Shown: piece by piece, positions 45,445-56,429 of the stretch
Position numbering within the stretch: the stretch's first letter is position 1
Layout of the letters: every line of letters starts with the position of its first letter
Assembly (NCBI GenBank): GCA_038503035.1
Contig: JAVSML010024588.1
Span: 233,030-297,029, forward strand
DNA length: 64,000 nucleotides
DNA from: Crocodylus rhombifer
Lineage: Eukaryota; Chordata; Crocodylia; Crocodylidae
Reading direction: 5' to 3'
Notes under the pieces: generated by a model
What the model saw: only the letters and a program-made list of their open reading frames with translations
Database searches by the model: none
What the model was told of the DNA's origin: nothing
Program-made: the position numbers and the translations under genes

Positions 45445-47789
45445 AAGAACCTGCAGGGAGGCAAAGATAAAGAATGGGCAATGGATGTTAAGGAAAACAA
45501 GAAAGCTTCTATAAGTATGTTGTCCGCAAAAGAAGAACAAAGTCGTGGGTCCTCATTTAACAAACCGGGGGAATTTCTATTGGAAGAGGCAAAGAAGGTA
45601 AAACTACTCATACTTTGAGGATACTTTGCCTCAGTCCTCATAAAAAAAATTAAGCTGAAGCCAAACACTCAATAAAGATTATTTGGGCAAGGAAGGGGGA
45701 AAGCAAATGGAAAAACTAAGAAAAGAAACAGCCTGAGAGCTTTTGTTGGGTCTGACTGAATTCAAGTCAGCAGGGCCAGATGATCTTCATCCCAGGGTCC
45801 TGAAAAAACTGGCAGAGGAGATCTCAGAGCCCTTGGCTTCTTCATGAAGCTGTGGGAGATAGGCCAAGTACCAGAGGACAGGAAAAAGGGCAAATGTAGT
45901 GTCCCTCTTTTAAAAAAGGCAAGAAGGAGGACTTGGGGAACTACAGACTAGTAAGCCTCACCTCAGCATGAGAGAAGTTACTGGAGCATATCCATTTACA
46001 AGAAGCTGGAGAAGGAAAGGCTGATTTAAATCAGCCAGCATGGATTTATGAAAAGGAGATCATGCCAAACAAAACCTGACCCTATTCTTTGACCAGGTAA
46101 CTACTTGGGTATCCGAGGAAGGGAATGCTGGATATAGTGTATCTGGATATCAGCAAGGCTTTTGATAAGGTCCCACATGACCTTCTTATAAACTGGAGAA
46201 ATATGGGCTGGATAAAAATACTATCACGTGGTTGGGTAACTGGCTTAATAGCCACAAGCAAAAGGCAATTATTAATGACTCCATGTCAAAATGGCAGGAG
46301 CTTTCAAGTGGAGTTCCACAGGGGTCTGTCCTAGGCCATGCTTTTCAACATATGTATGAACAATTTGGATGCTGGCATAGAAAATTTCTTGAGCGAGTTT
46401 GCAGATTACATAAAACTGGGAAGGATTATGAACACATTGAAGGATGTAAGCACAGTTCAGAAGGATTTTGAGAGATTGGAAAGTTGGGCTAGAGCTAACA
46501 GGGTGAAGTCCAATGTGGACAAATGCAAGGTGCTACACCTGGGGAGGAATACACACATACAAAATGGTTGGATGGCAGGACTATGAAATAGGACTTGAGA
46601 GTCTTCATAAACCACAGACTCATATTGAGTCTGCAGTGTGATCCAGCTGCACAAAAAGTGAATACAGTTTTGGGCTGCATCCATACAAGCATTCGGTGTA
46701 AGACACTGGAGTTGATAGTGCATCTGTACTTGGCACTGTTTAGCCCTTATCTGGGATACTGTGTGCAGCTTTGGGTTCCATATTTTGAAAAGGATGTGGA
46801 GAAGTTAGAGAGGGTCAAGAAGTGTGCAAAAAAGATGATCAAGGGCTTGGAAGGCAAATCATACAAGGAGAAGCTGAAGGAGCCAGGCCTGTTCAGCTTG
46901 CAGAAAAGGTGCTTAAGAGTGGACATGATAGCAGTCTTCAAATACTTGAAGAGCTACCATAAAAAAGAAGAAAAGCATCTTTTCTCTCTTGCTGCAGAGA
47001 AGAGGATGTGGACCAACTGGTTCAGGTTGCAGCAACATAAGTCTAAATTGGATTTCCCGAAAAACTTCTTTACTGTTAGAATAGTGAGTCAGTAGAATAG
47101 ACTGCTTAGGGAAGTAGTGAACTTTCGATCACTGAAGGTATTCAAAAAGAGACTGGACAGCCATTGGTCAGGATGATCTCGGCATAGCTATACCTATGTT
47201 CTACCATGGGTATTTCCCATGCTTCTGAACTTCGCTGATTGCCCTCACCACCCTTGCCCCAAATTTCTGCTACACATGTCTGAGTTTTCTTTAAGACTTT
47301 CCAGAGGCATTGGGTGTTGGCTACAACCAAGGCTGGAGACTTTGACTGGGGTGTATCAATGCTCCTTCTGGAAGCAAAGCCCGAGGCTTCTGCCTAGAGA
47401 GTATTGCCCTTCTGTTTCAGGGTCAGACCTACTGTCAAGAAGGAATTTTACCTCACACTCAGATTAGTATGGACAGCGGGGGTTTCTGCTTTCCTCTGTA
47501 GTGCAGCGGGGAGAGGGAAGAGGTGCAAGGAGGGGATGGCCCTCTACCAAGGATTCCTTGAGCATATCTTGACTACATTTTATAGAAGTAGGACATTGGG
47601 TGCCATGGTTCCCCTGCTTTTCCTATGGCAGGTTAGGATGTTGGGTCAAAATTAACAGTATTCTTAGGTAGAGTTAGATTACAGTTTGTATGGTATAGTT
47701 TGGATATGGATGAACCTGCCTCAGGTAGGGGGTTGAACTAGATTACCTTGGAGGTCCCATTCAGCCCTACCTCTCTATGATTCTATAAT
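45445..47789 (+). mobile_element. CR1 LINE, 5'-truncated, plus strand
   Basis: Begins in the pre-RT linker (VKENKKASISML near 45487) and runs through the RT and a long 3' UTR. It ends with TTGAACTAGATTACC (47733) and the tail CTCTATGATTCTATAATT (47772-47789). Wording such as VYLDISKAFDKVPHDLL and FADYIKLG marks a CR1 subfamily different from the two MWG-type copies. The 3' UTR (47180-47730) is unusually long and contains open frames without domains. Confidence 0.88.
45480..47095 (+). pseudogene. CR1 ORF2 reverse transcriptase remnant
   Basis: In order: linker, GPDDLHPRVLKKLAEE-like region (~45775-45825), an SLFxKGKKEDxGNYR-like region with frameshifts (45890-45960), QHGFMKRRSC-like (46035-46065), motif A VYLDISKAFDKVP (46137-46175), GVPQGSVLG (46311-46337), box FADYIKLG (46398-46421; the second catalytic Asp is Tyr), ANRVKSNVDKCKVLHLG (46497-46547), then 46595-47095, an uninterrupted 166-codon C-terminal stretch (LGCIHTSIR, LEKVKKCAKK-like, SYKEKLKEPGLFSLQKR, KNFFTVRIV). 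At least four frame changes. Catalytically dead. Confidence 0.87.
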
Positions 47790-49689
47790 TTTTCTAGTTC
47801 TCTTTTTTAAAATCTTATTTTATTACTATACACTAATTAGGGCCTTCCTTGTCAAACACATTAATGAATATGTTGCATCTATCCCCTGTAACAAAACACC
47901 CTTCTGCCCACCTAATATATTGCTTTTATCAATATCTTTTCTTTACAAGATTTAAGCACATTTTCACTCTATGAAAGCTTTGCTATCCAAACCATTTTAG
48001 ATTCATTTCTCACTTAAAAATGAGCACGATTTACTGTCAAATGCTTTTCTAAGGGAAAGTAATGTATCTGTAGGAAAGAAGTTTAAGAAACTTAAACTTG
48101 AAATAATATCTTGACAACACATCTCTGTTTTCTTATTTTTACAATTGAACCATGGAACATAAGGCCCTCAGGTAGAACAGAGCTTGACAGAACTAACAGT
48201 AAATTGTTTCATAAAAGAAATTTGCCAGATCTGACTGTTCCACTCCAGAATCCTGCTGTCACCATACTGTGCTCTTTGTTTAGCATGATGGGTAGTAGTA
48301 TGCTGTACTTACCATAACTCCATATACCCAGTTATAAACCAAGTGACAATGTAGGCCCTAGCAGCAGAAATATCAAAATATCTTATGGAAGAATGAATCA
48401 TTTCTCAGTTGGACAAATTGTCAAGAGATGGATAGTGGAGCTTGTAGGGCAGAATATGAGAAGAAATGGCATAGATGGGGACATTTCAAGCTCTCTCGAT
48501 GCCCCTTAATGCCAGGAAAAGTAAGAAAGCTGGAAAAAGAAGTCACAGGTAACTTAAAGATCTTGAGAAAATATTCCACTGTTCCAGTACTCAACCATTT
48601 TCCTAACATCTAACTAAAAAAGTGGTTAAGCCCTGCTAGTATGTTGCTCATATTCAAAACATCAAGACAGCTTAAACTTACTTACTAATTGCCCTGCCCT
48701 TAGAAAAGATATTATATTTTCTTAAATATTTTACTATAATCAAGCAAGGGAGACTCATAAGTGTCAAAGAAAAACAGCCATTTCTAATATGTAGAAATCA
48801 TAAATCTTTTTAAGTCACAGAATAACCTATACATCTGGGACATACGTCTGTGTCTAACTCATGTAGGTATCTATCCATATTGGTATGAATCTCTTTTCTT
48901 TGATAAGTCTGGTCTATCTCCTTGCTCTTCTTCAGGAACATTTAAGGTCAGATATTAACAAATTTGGTTTATTTTGTAGAAAATGTTTGATAATGGGAAG
49001 TCTGTATTCTGAAGGCTATTATATAGAAATTTTGCTCTTCACTTCACAAAACACTGAGGGGAAAGCAAATTAAGTAGTATCAGTCTGTAGAGAACATCGA
49101 CTTTTTAATAGTAGTTTTATTAATTCCATCACTGACAAAAATGTAGATTCAGCTACATTTAAAAGGTTTTATTGTGCAAGTGTTTCTGGACGTACTGGAA
49201 GAAAAAGGTTATATATAAAAGGGGAAACTACAGTGCTGCTAGAAAAGCATCTAAACAACACTTAAGTTCCCAGAGGCACCCAATCTATTAGGCACCCTCA
49301 GTGCATACAAACATTCATACCAAGAGCACTGAGTACAGCACAAAGCAACCACAGTCATTGTCATTCAAGAAATGTAATCAATGGTAGTGCTACACTCATC
49401 TATTGCATAATAGCCTAGTAGTTTGTATTTTCATCCTGGTTTCCGGTCTCAGTCTCAAGGACATGGACTATTTAAGAATTTCACATTAGACATTCATATA
49501 ATTGATCGACTAATTGATTGATTGAGTAATTAAATACATTAAATAAAAGTAAAAGTAAGCCTGGAACTCAGGGATACCTGGTTCCCATGGAAGTACCCAT
49601 ATCCTTGGGCTATACAGAGAGTTTTACTTCTTCAGGCTTGATGTCTCTCTGTCTCAAAGAATCTCCTATTTTGACTACCCCTTCCTATG
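47790..49689. other. Unique AT-rich DNA
   Basis: No gene or repeat boundary recognised. Contains an AATTGAT/TAATTGATTGATTG low-complexity run (49500-49530). Confidence 0.5.
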
Positions 49690-49800
49690 CTATTTTAGTG
49701 TGATGGTTAAGCAATTCTCCTAGAAAACAAGAGGTATGGGTTTGAAATCCTCAGGCTTAAAGGTCACTGGGCACAAATTCTGGGCACAAATTCTAACTAT
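49690..49800 (+). mobile_element. tRNA-derived SINE head (MIR/CORE-like)
   Basis: Contains an RNA polymerase III A-box-like TAGTGTGATGGTTAAG (49696-49711) and, about 30 bases on, a B-box-like GGTTTGAAATCC (49739-49750). The body is TAGAAAACAAGAGG, like a tRNA arm. The following AAGGTCACTGGGCACAAATT resembles the MIR core. A 13-bp tandem pair CTGGGCACAAATT lies at 49767-49792. Not a functional tRNA: the arms do not close. Confidence 0.5.
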
Positions 49801-51059
49801 TAGGCATTATGCGCCACTATCCTTGCCTATCCTTAGAAGAGGGACTTAACAGTTTTCATCTCAAATGAACACGGGTGCCTAATGAACTGCCTGAAGTTAG
49901 GTGTTTAATCTCTAGAGAGGGGCAGATGTTCAGAAGCACCTCTGTGCTTAGCATTTTCTATTGGCTACAATTAGGGACCTCCAGGTCATTTGATTAATCA
50001 GTTGGAGGCATTATTTTTATAGAAAGCCCCAGTACCTATTTCTGAAACATTCTTAAAGGGGCAAAGTCTTAACATTGATCCAACAGGGATCTTTGTTGCG
50101 TAACCCTGTTTTTCCTGAATGGATCTCCTGATGTGTTGCAGTGCCTAGGTGAAAAAAATATTCAAGTGACCAGACTAGAACTGGTTCTTTGTCATTTGTT
50201 TGTGTGAGAAAGCACCCAAAAATCACACAGCAAGTGTCACCACTGACTTAATTCCATACACCGCATGAAAAATACATTTTAATCAAACATTGTGTGATGA
50301 GTTGCATTTAATTAATGGATATTTATTTCTTTCCATTTGTAAATGCTGTTTAAATGTATATGATAAGGATTTTAATCAGTTCACATTCTAAATCACATTA
50401 TGTAAACTGTCAGCTTATGCATTCACATAAATCTGACATGAGCGTTAGTTTACAAAACCCACATTTTACAAAAGCAATGATCTGCATTTGCAATGACATG
50501 TGCCCTTAAACTGTCATTTGGAAACATTTACACACCCACACATCAATGTTACCTCATATTGCCATCAGCATTTACTTTTACTTGTCTGAAAATCTGAGTT
50601 TCATGCAGTGATAAATTTAAAAAGTTATAAATAGAAGAGATTTGAATCATGTAGTCAATCCCTTTGCCAATACAGGGCTATTCTCTGAATTATACTCTCT
50701 AGCATTATGTCCAACTCAAGTTTAAATGAGTCAAGCCTCTAGGCTGTTCACATTCCCTTAGGTGGACTATTTTAGAGTCGCATCTTTTTAAGAACATCCT
50801 CCCCATCCTACCCAATATTATTCTAAATGTTTGTATAATTAGATCTCTGTTGTAGAGCTTTGTGTTCTCTTCTCATTTTGATTCATGGCATACTACTGCT
50901 CATTTTTTTTACCTGGATTTTTCAATGAATCAATACAACGTTTTCATCGCATAGACAGTATAAAACAAAGTTCCCCGTCTTAGGTTCAACTCATCTCTTA
51001 GGAATCTGCAACTGAAAGTCAAAACAAACAAAAGGGTTAGGTGGTGAAAGAAAGGAAAT
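49801..51059. other. Mostly unique DNA with an old repeat-like block
   Basis: 49830-50010 has paired words (GTGCCTAATGAACTGCCTGA, TTAGGTGTTTAAT, AGAAGCACCTCTGTGCTTAG) of the kind seen in ancient amniote DNA repeats; unnamed. The rest shows nothing. Confidence 0.35.
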
Positions 51060-51212
51060 ATTACTTTATTTTCCTCATTTTGTAGATGAGGAACTGAAGC
51101 ACAGAAAAAATAAAGGACATGCACAAAATTTGATATGAAGTTTGTGGTTGAAGCAAGAAATGAACCCAATTCTCCTGGGTACCAGACCAATACCTTAAGC
51201 ACAGTATCATCT
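51060..51212 (-). mobile_element. MIR SINE
   Basis: Clear reverse-complement MIR. CCTCATTTTGTAGATGAGGA (51073-51092) and ACTGAAGCACAGAA form the conserved 3' part. A GAACCCAATTCTCCTGGGTA B-box region (51162-51181) follows, then an A-box-like CCTTAAGCACAGTATCAT (51193-51210). The best-preserved SINE in the window. Confidence 0.75.
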
Positions 51213-53457
51213 TTTTTCTTTTCTTTTCAATAGAAGACAGGCAAGAAAGTTAGTAAAGAGAAAGAAAGAACTCACTTTAGTTTTGATACTAATTTTGGGT
51301 TCAGACAGCAAGTTCATTCTGGTGCAACAAATAGAAAAGTCAATACAACTGCCAAAAGGATACACATAAAGTTGTCAGGCTCATAGGTTTTGCATTGTGA
51401 AACTCATGTTCTCCCTCATACACTTCTCAGCAGCCACAATCCTGATTTCACATCTCATTGGTTACTTTTCGAGCTTTCACTTTGTCACAAGTTCATCTTT
51501 CTTCTTAATAGCTGGGCTTTCTTGCAAAAGTGTTAAAATCAAAGAGAAATAAGAAAGAGAAACAACAAATATTGTTCCCAGTTTATATTTAACAAAAACC
51601 TTAAGATAAAATATAGGGGATGAATGAATGAGTTTTTTTGTTAAATATATTAAACATAAGGAACTGACGTGTAGAAATGTATTGATTTTTTTTGTTTAAA
51701 GGAATAAGAGAATCCTGAAAATTGAATTCATTTAAATATTTGCAGTCCCACAACTGACAAATTTTACAGCTCTACCATATGACAACTTGAGGCTATGTGC
51801 CATGTTTCTTCTGTAGCAAGTAGAATTAAGTGGCTTGATGGGCAGAGAAATAATTAATATGGATTCTAAAAGTGCTTTTAACTTGTTAATTGATAGGCTT
51901 AAAGAAGAAATGGACTTCTAGAGATTGGACTGCTTCTGCATCCATGGCCTGTGCAGGAAAGCCAAATAAATAAATGCAAATTTACAAGAAGATATTAGGG
52001 AATAATACATTTAAGGTAGAAAGGCCCAAATAAAACTATAATAAATATTAGACATTGAGATGGTGGGATAATATTTTCAAAGCAATATACAAGGTTTGGC
52101 TACACAACATATAAGTTACCAGATTCACATTTCACTTTTAAAAAATTCCTAAAGGTTTAAGCTGGTAGCTTCTTCTTCACTAGGAAATATTGAGATTCAA
52201 TGCCACAAATAAAAGGAAAATGAGATAGTGAAAGAAATGTGACCATAAAAAAAATGAGACTAGAAACATAGTATAGTAACTATTCCTGGGCTAAGAGATC
52301 TGGAAAACGTATAACTGTATGAATGTCAGGCATGTCAGGTATGAATAACATCTGCCTATGCATTAAACCTTGAAAGAGTTAATGTCAGCTTAGTATTGAT
52401 CTATTAAGGCTGCTCCACAAGATAGGCTCTCATGCCCAGAATAGAATTGTCCCTAAAGAAAAGGGAATTTTCTCTTATGCAGTCTTGTAAGACACTTACA
52501 CAATTAAAGGGTAAAGAGAAAGTGAACTAGAAACTCCAGTACTACAGCCTGATATACAGTGTCATATAATTTAGTTGGTAGAGTTGAGCCTTCCGGCAAT
52601 CACCCCAGAGAGATGCTGGTGACATTGAAGTTATTAAGTGGCTGACTGTTGAATGACAAAAACCTGTTCTTGAAAGAATTTGCAAGAACTGTAAGCTGTT
52701 TCTCTTCTTGTGAAAGGTAAAAGGCTCTTTTTGATTCCATGATGCCCCAGGCAGCAAATATTTTATTTATTGAAAGGAATGGTAGAGTATTAAATCCTTA
52801 AATTTGCAGATATAAAGGTGTAGAGATTATTTTGCGGCTAAATTTTATTCCTAAATTTAATTACAGAGGTAAAGATGTAATAAATTCTTTAAAATATTTG
52901 GTGGTATACTATCAGCGTAAGACCTATGCAATATAAACCTGTTGCTCTGTATATACCATTTGCTAACTCAAATGAAAATTTTACACTTAATAACAAGTGT
53001 CAGCTAACCACATTTCAAAATATGATTTTGAGAGGAACAGTTTAGTAACCAGCCAAACTGCAAGGCATATTTTGTATAGAAAACCTCAGTAGGCAGCAAA
53101 TTAGGGTATAACAGGATGGTAATGCTCTTTGCAATTTTGCCCTTCATGGCTTCTAGACTGGGGGAAAAGTGTATGCCCATGATAGAGTAACAATGCCTTG
53201 TTACTCAGCCAGTCCTTTTGGTTTTGGGGAAAGTGGAAGAAGGAACAGTACAGAGGCACAGGTACTGTATATAAATGCCCTGGAGGTTTCTGAGGACAGC
53301 TAAACACAGAGAAAAACTGATTGGCTGGATACCCAGAAAATGCTACCTGCCAGTGACTCCCCCTTGTGCTCAGTGTGCAGAGCCACAGCACATTTTTTCA
53401 CAATTTCTACTGGCAAAATGGCATGTGAATTTCACTTACAGCCTCATAGTGTATTTC
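51213..53457. other. Unique AT-rich DNA
   Basis: No gene or repeat boundary recognised. Frames at 52542-52757 and 53101-53391 have no domain. Confidence 0.5.
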
Positions 53458-53911
53458 TGCTTGGCAATCAGCCACGGGGGACTGCTGGCGCCCCTCCCCC
53501 CCGACCCAGGAGGTACCAGTTGCTGAGCCGGGGAGGCATGGGGGTGGGGGTCCCCAGGGCTCTCCCTGGTGGACCCAGAAGTGGACCAGAACCTGGTCCA
53601 CTTCCATATCTGCTGCTGACAGTTCAGGGGACCCTCCCTCCACACTTCTATGGGATGCTCCATCTGCCCCACCATCGCAGCATTCACAAGCTGCCTGGTA
53701 CTGTGCAGTATGTACAAAAAACATTTAAAGCTGTTTCTATATCCGAATCACCAAAACTTTTCAAATCTGTCTGCATTGATTCAGAGGGTTCTGATTCAAT
53801 TAGGAAAAATTAAAGGGCCTTCTGATTTGATCTGGATTTAGAGGTTCGGCCACCAAATCGGGCTGAATCTCTGCTGAATTGAATCAAGAGCCAAAGGTTC
53901 ACACAGCCCTA
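53458..53911. mobile_element. Non-autonomous hAT element, copy D (half palindrome)
   Basis: Matches the reverse complement of the left half of copy B: ACCAGTTGCTGAGCC (53516), ACCCAGAAGTGGACCAGAAC (53573), GCATTCACAAGCTGCCTG (53680), ACATTTAAAGCTGTTTCTAT (53723). GATTC/GAATC clusters follow, then the end CACAGCCCTA (53902-53911). The other arm and its terminal repeat are missing, so no duplication can be read. Confidence 0.72.
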
Positions 53912-55614
53912 ATAATTAAGTCTTATTTCCAAAGGACACAAATTAAGTAAACATTTGACAAATTAAGTAAACTACTTAGTAAAGTCATGTAGATAGGAGT
54001 TCAGGGTAATGAATGCAGAGAAGACCTGAGATGTTTTCTAAGTTCAGAGCAACAGGTCCCATGTATGTCATACTTAGTCAAAGCCTGCCAGTACTTCTTC
54101 ACAGACCTCATTCAGCTCCTGTGTGGACTGGTGCACAGCATCATGCACAGCTATATGGACATGACAATGACTGTGGCCATGCAGTCTCTGTTTTGCCAGC
54201 TAGTTCATTGCAGGAAAGTCTACAGCAAGAGATGAAGTGCCAAAAGCAGGAGATGTCCCTTGCTATGCAGGAGATGCTGGCACCATGATTCACCTGACTC
54301 ATTAACCCTTGGAAACTCAACAATGAAGGAGGACTCCAGTGCTGGCCCCACTTCAGGAAAAAGCACTGCATCCCTTTGTCCTAGCCATGTTCTTTATGAA
54401 CTACAGCAGCTGGTCTCTGCTTCAAGCACACATGAGTGTCCCAGTCATGTTACCACCCTGCAGGGCTCCAATGATGCCTCAGCTTCAAGAAAGGTGCTAA
54501 GGCCCTTTGCTCTGACCATGGCATTTGTTGTTTGTAGAAGCCAAAAGCTAACTTTTGAAGAATGTGGGTATGATTTCAAGCATACATTAGTTCCTAATAA
54601 GTGATCTTATTTTCAATAGTACCTTCACTTTCTGTAGTATAATGGCTATCATGTGTGCTTTACAAAGGCCCCCATTTGAAAATGGACCAGAACCAGCCCC
54701 TGCCCCTTCTTCCAGCCTAAATTGTTGATAATGATAGAAATATAGCTGTCCATGGCTTAAATACTCTTATATAAGACTGTCAGTGTTATTACCCTCCCCA
54801 ATTCAAAGGAAGACTTTGGTTTTGTTAGTAAAATCAGCTGACTAAAAGGTTACTTTTATAACTAAAACCCATAGTGCTACTAACATATCCTCTAATTTAC
54901 CAACTAGCTGGAAACTTTTCTTAATGGTCTGTTTTTATGCTTATTCTCCTGATTTTAGTGGCCCCAATAGTAATGTAAAATTTTGATTTAAAAAATGCTA
55001 TGCTTCACCACTGATGTATATAACTATAGTAAGAGAAAAGATGACTCACAGTTATTGCTTGCTGAAATCCCTATTTTTATTGCCACAATTTCATTCATGA
55101 ATTCATACTTCAATGAACGGCTGTACAAGATTATATTATAACATGCAACTAGTCAGTTTAAGAGCTATTTTCAATGCTTAAGCACATCAAAGAAGTTGTA
55201 AAATGATATGCTAATCTCACACTAAAGCGGTAAAATGGTAGGTCATCCCTATTTTAAGTATTCTTCATTACTTAAAGGGGGCAAATAAGTCATGTCCTGA
55301 TACACTGTAATGAATATTCAGAGACCTGCTGTGCTTCTTTGAACATGTACTTATTAGGTGAAAAAATGTATTGATGAAGGTATTATTTGGATTACTTCAA
55401 GAAAGGAGGGTCATTCTAATGACCATCACCATTTTGTTGCTAACATTCTGATACAGTATTTTTTATCTTTAAAAAAGAAAAAAACAAACCCTCCACTATA
55501 GTCATATCTTTAGCTGTGGAAAACTATCCCTGGCACTGTTCACAAAAATTTGGTTTTAGCAAAGTTAGTCTTTATGTTTAATTGATGAACTATACACCTG
55601 GCCTCCAAAACTAC
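53912..55614. other. Unique DNA with overlapping unidentified open frames
   Basis: 54013-54288 and 54260-54604 (plus) are two overlapping open frames of 91 and 114 codons in a region with coding-like codon variety, including a SLQQEMKCQKQEMSLAMQEM run (Q/E/M-rich, possibly helical). I recognise no domain. It may be a decayed transposon gene. The rest is AT-rich and featureless. Confidence 0.35.
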
Positions 55615-55622
55615 ATAGCCAG

Positions 55623-56393
55623 TAGCACTGTGCAAAGTTTTGGTCCCTGATTCAATTCGGCATACATTTGGCCCCATTTGGCAGCCATATCTTTGAATCT
55701 GAATTGAAATCAGGAGACCCTTTAATCTCTCCAAAACGATTAACATAGACACAGCTTTAAATGTTTTTTCTACCTACCTCAAGGTACCATGTGGTTGAGA
55801 TGGCTGGGCAGATGGAGCATTCCATGGGAGCATGGGGGCTTTCCCAGTGTACTCAGCGGTGGACCTGGAAGTGGACCAGAAGCAATTCTGGTCCGCTTCT
55901 GGGTCCACCACAAAGCACATTGGGGACCACCCCCCATGCCTCCTGGCTTACTGACTGGTGCCTCCTGGGTCTGCGGGGGGGGGGGGGGGGCAGCTGGGGT
56001 CCCCGTGCAGCTGATCACTGAGCTAGGGGAGTGTGGGGGCAGCCCCTGTGCACTCAGTGGCAAACCCAGAAGTGTACAGGAAGTACTTCTGATCTACTTT
56101 CAGGTCTACTGCTGAACACAAGGCCCCGACCCACCGCTTGCTCTTGTGGGATGTTCCATCCACCCCACCATCTCAGTGTTCACAAGTGATGCCTGATACC
56201 TCGAGGTATGCAGAAAAAAACATTTAAAGCTGTCTCTATGGCTAAATCGCTGATTCTCTGAATCAGCATTGAATCTTCAGATTTGGATTCAACTGAATCA
56301 AGTCAAAACACTGATCTGAATCAACTAATCAAATCACTGTCCCTCAAAGTGGCCCAAATCCAAATTGAATACAGCTCGCTTCATACACGCCTA
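55623..56393 (+). mobile_element. Non-autonomous hAT element, copy E (whole-length palindrome)
   Basis: A 771-bp unit, TAGCACTGTGCAAAGTTTTG to TTCATACACGCCTA, flanked by ATAGCCAG (55615-55622) and GCAGCCAG (56394-56401), 6 of 8 agreeing. Like copy B, the arms mirror each other: ACAGCTTTAAATGTTTTTTC (55750) against AAAAAAACATTTAAAGCTGT (56215), and GTGGACCAGAAGCAATTCTG against the AAGTGTACAGGAAGTACTTC block. It has a 16-base G run (55975-55990) near the centre of symmetry. No transposase. Confidence 0.8.
55975..55990 (+). repeat. G homopolymer run (16 nt)
   Basis: Sixteen consecutive G close to the midpoint of the hAT palindrome. A likely site of sequencing or length uncertainty. Confidence 0.85.
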
Positions 56394-56429
56394 GCAGCCA
56401 GTTCCAAAGAACCATAGGAAAAAGCAGAA

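Noticed and set aside
47219..47655. Open frames downstream of the CR1 RT
   Set aside because: They lie in the 3' UTR of the CR1 at 45445-47789; no domain.
49690..49760. A tRNA gene
   Set aside because: A- and B-box-like words are present, but the acceptor, D and T arms do not pair and the B box has an extra base. It fits a SINE head.
53340..53813. A 157-codon plus-strand open frame
   Set aside because: Runs from unique DNA into hAT copy D. The peptide is a by-product of the GC-rich element.
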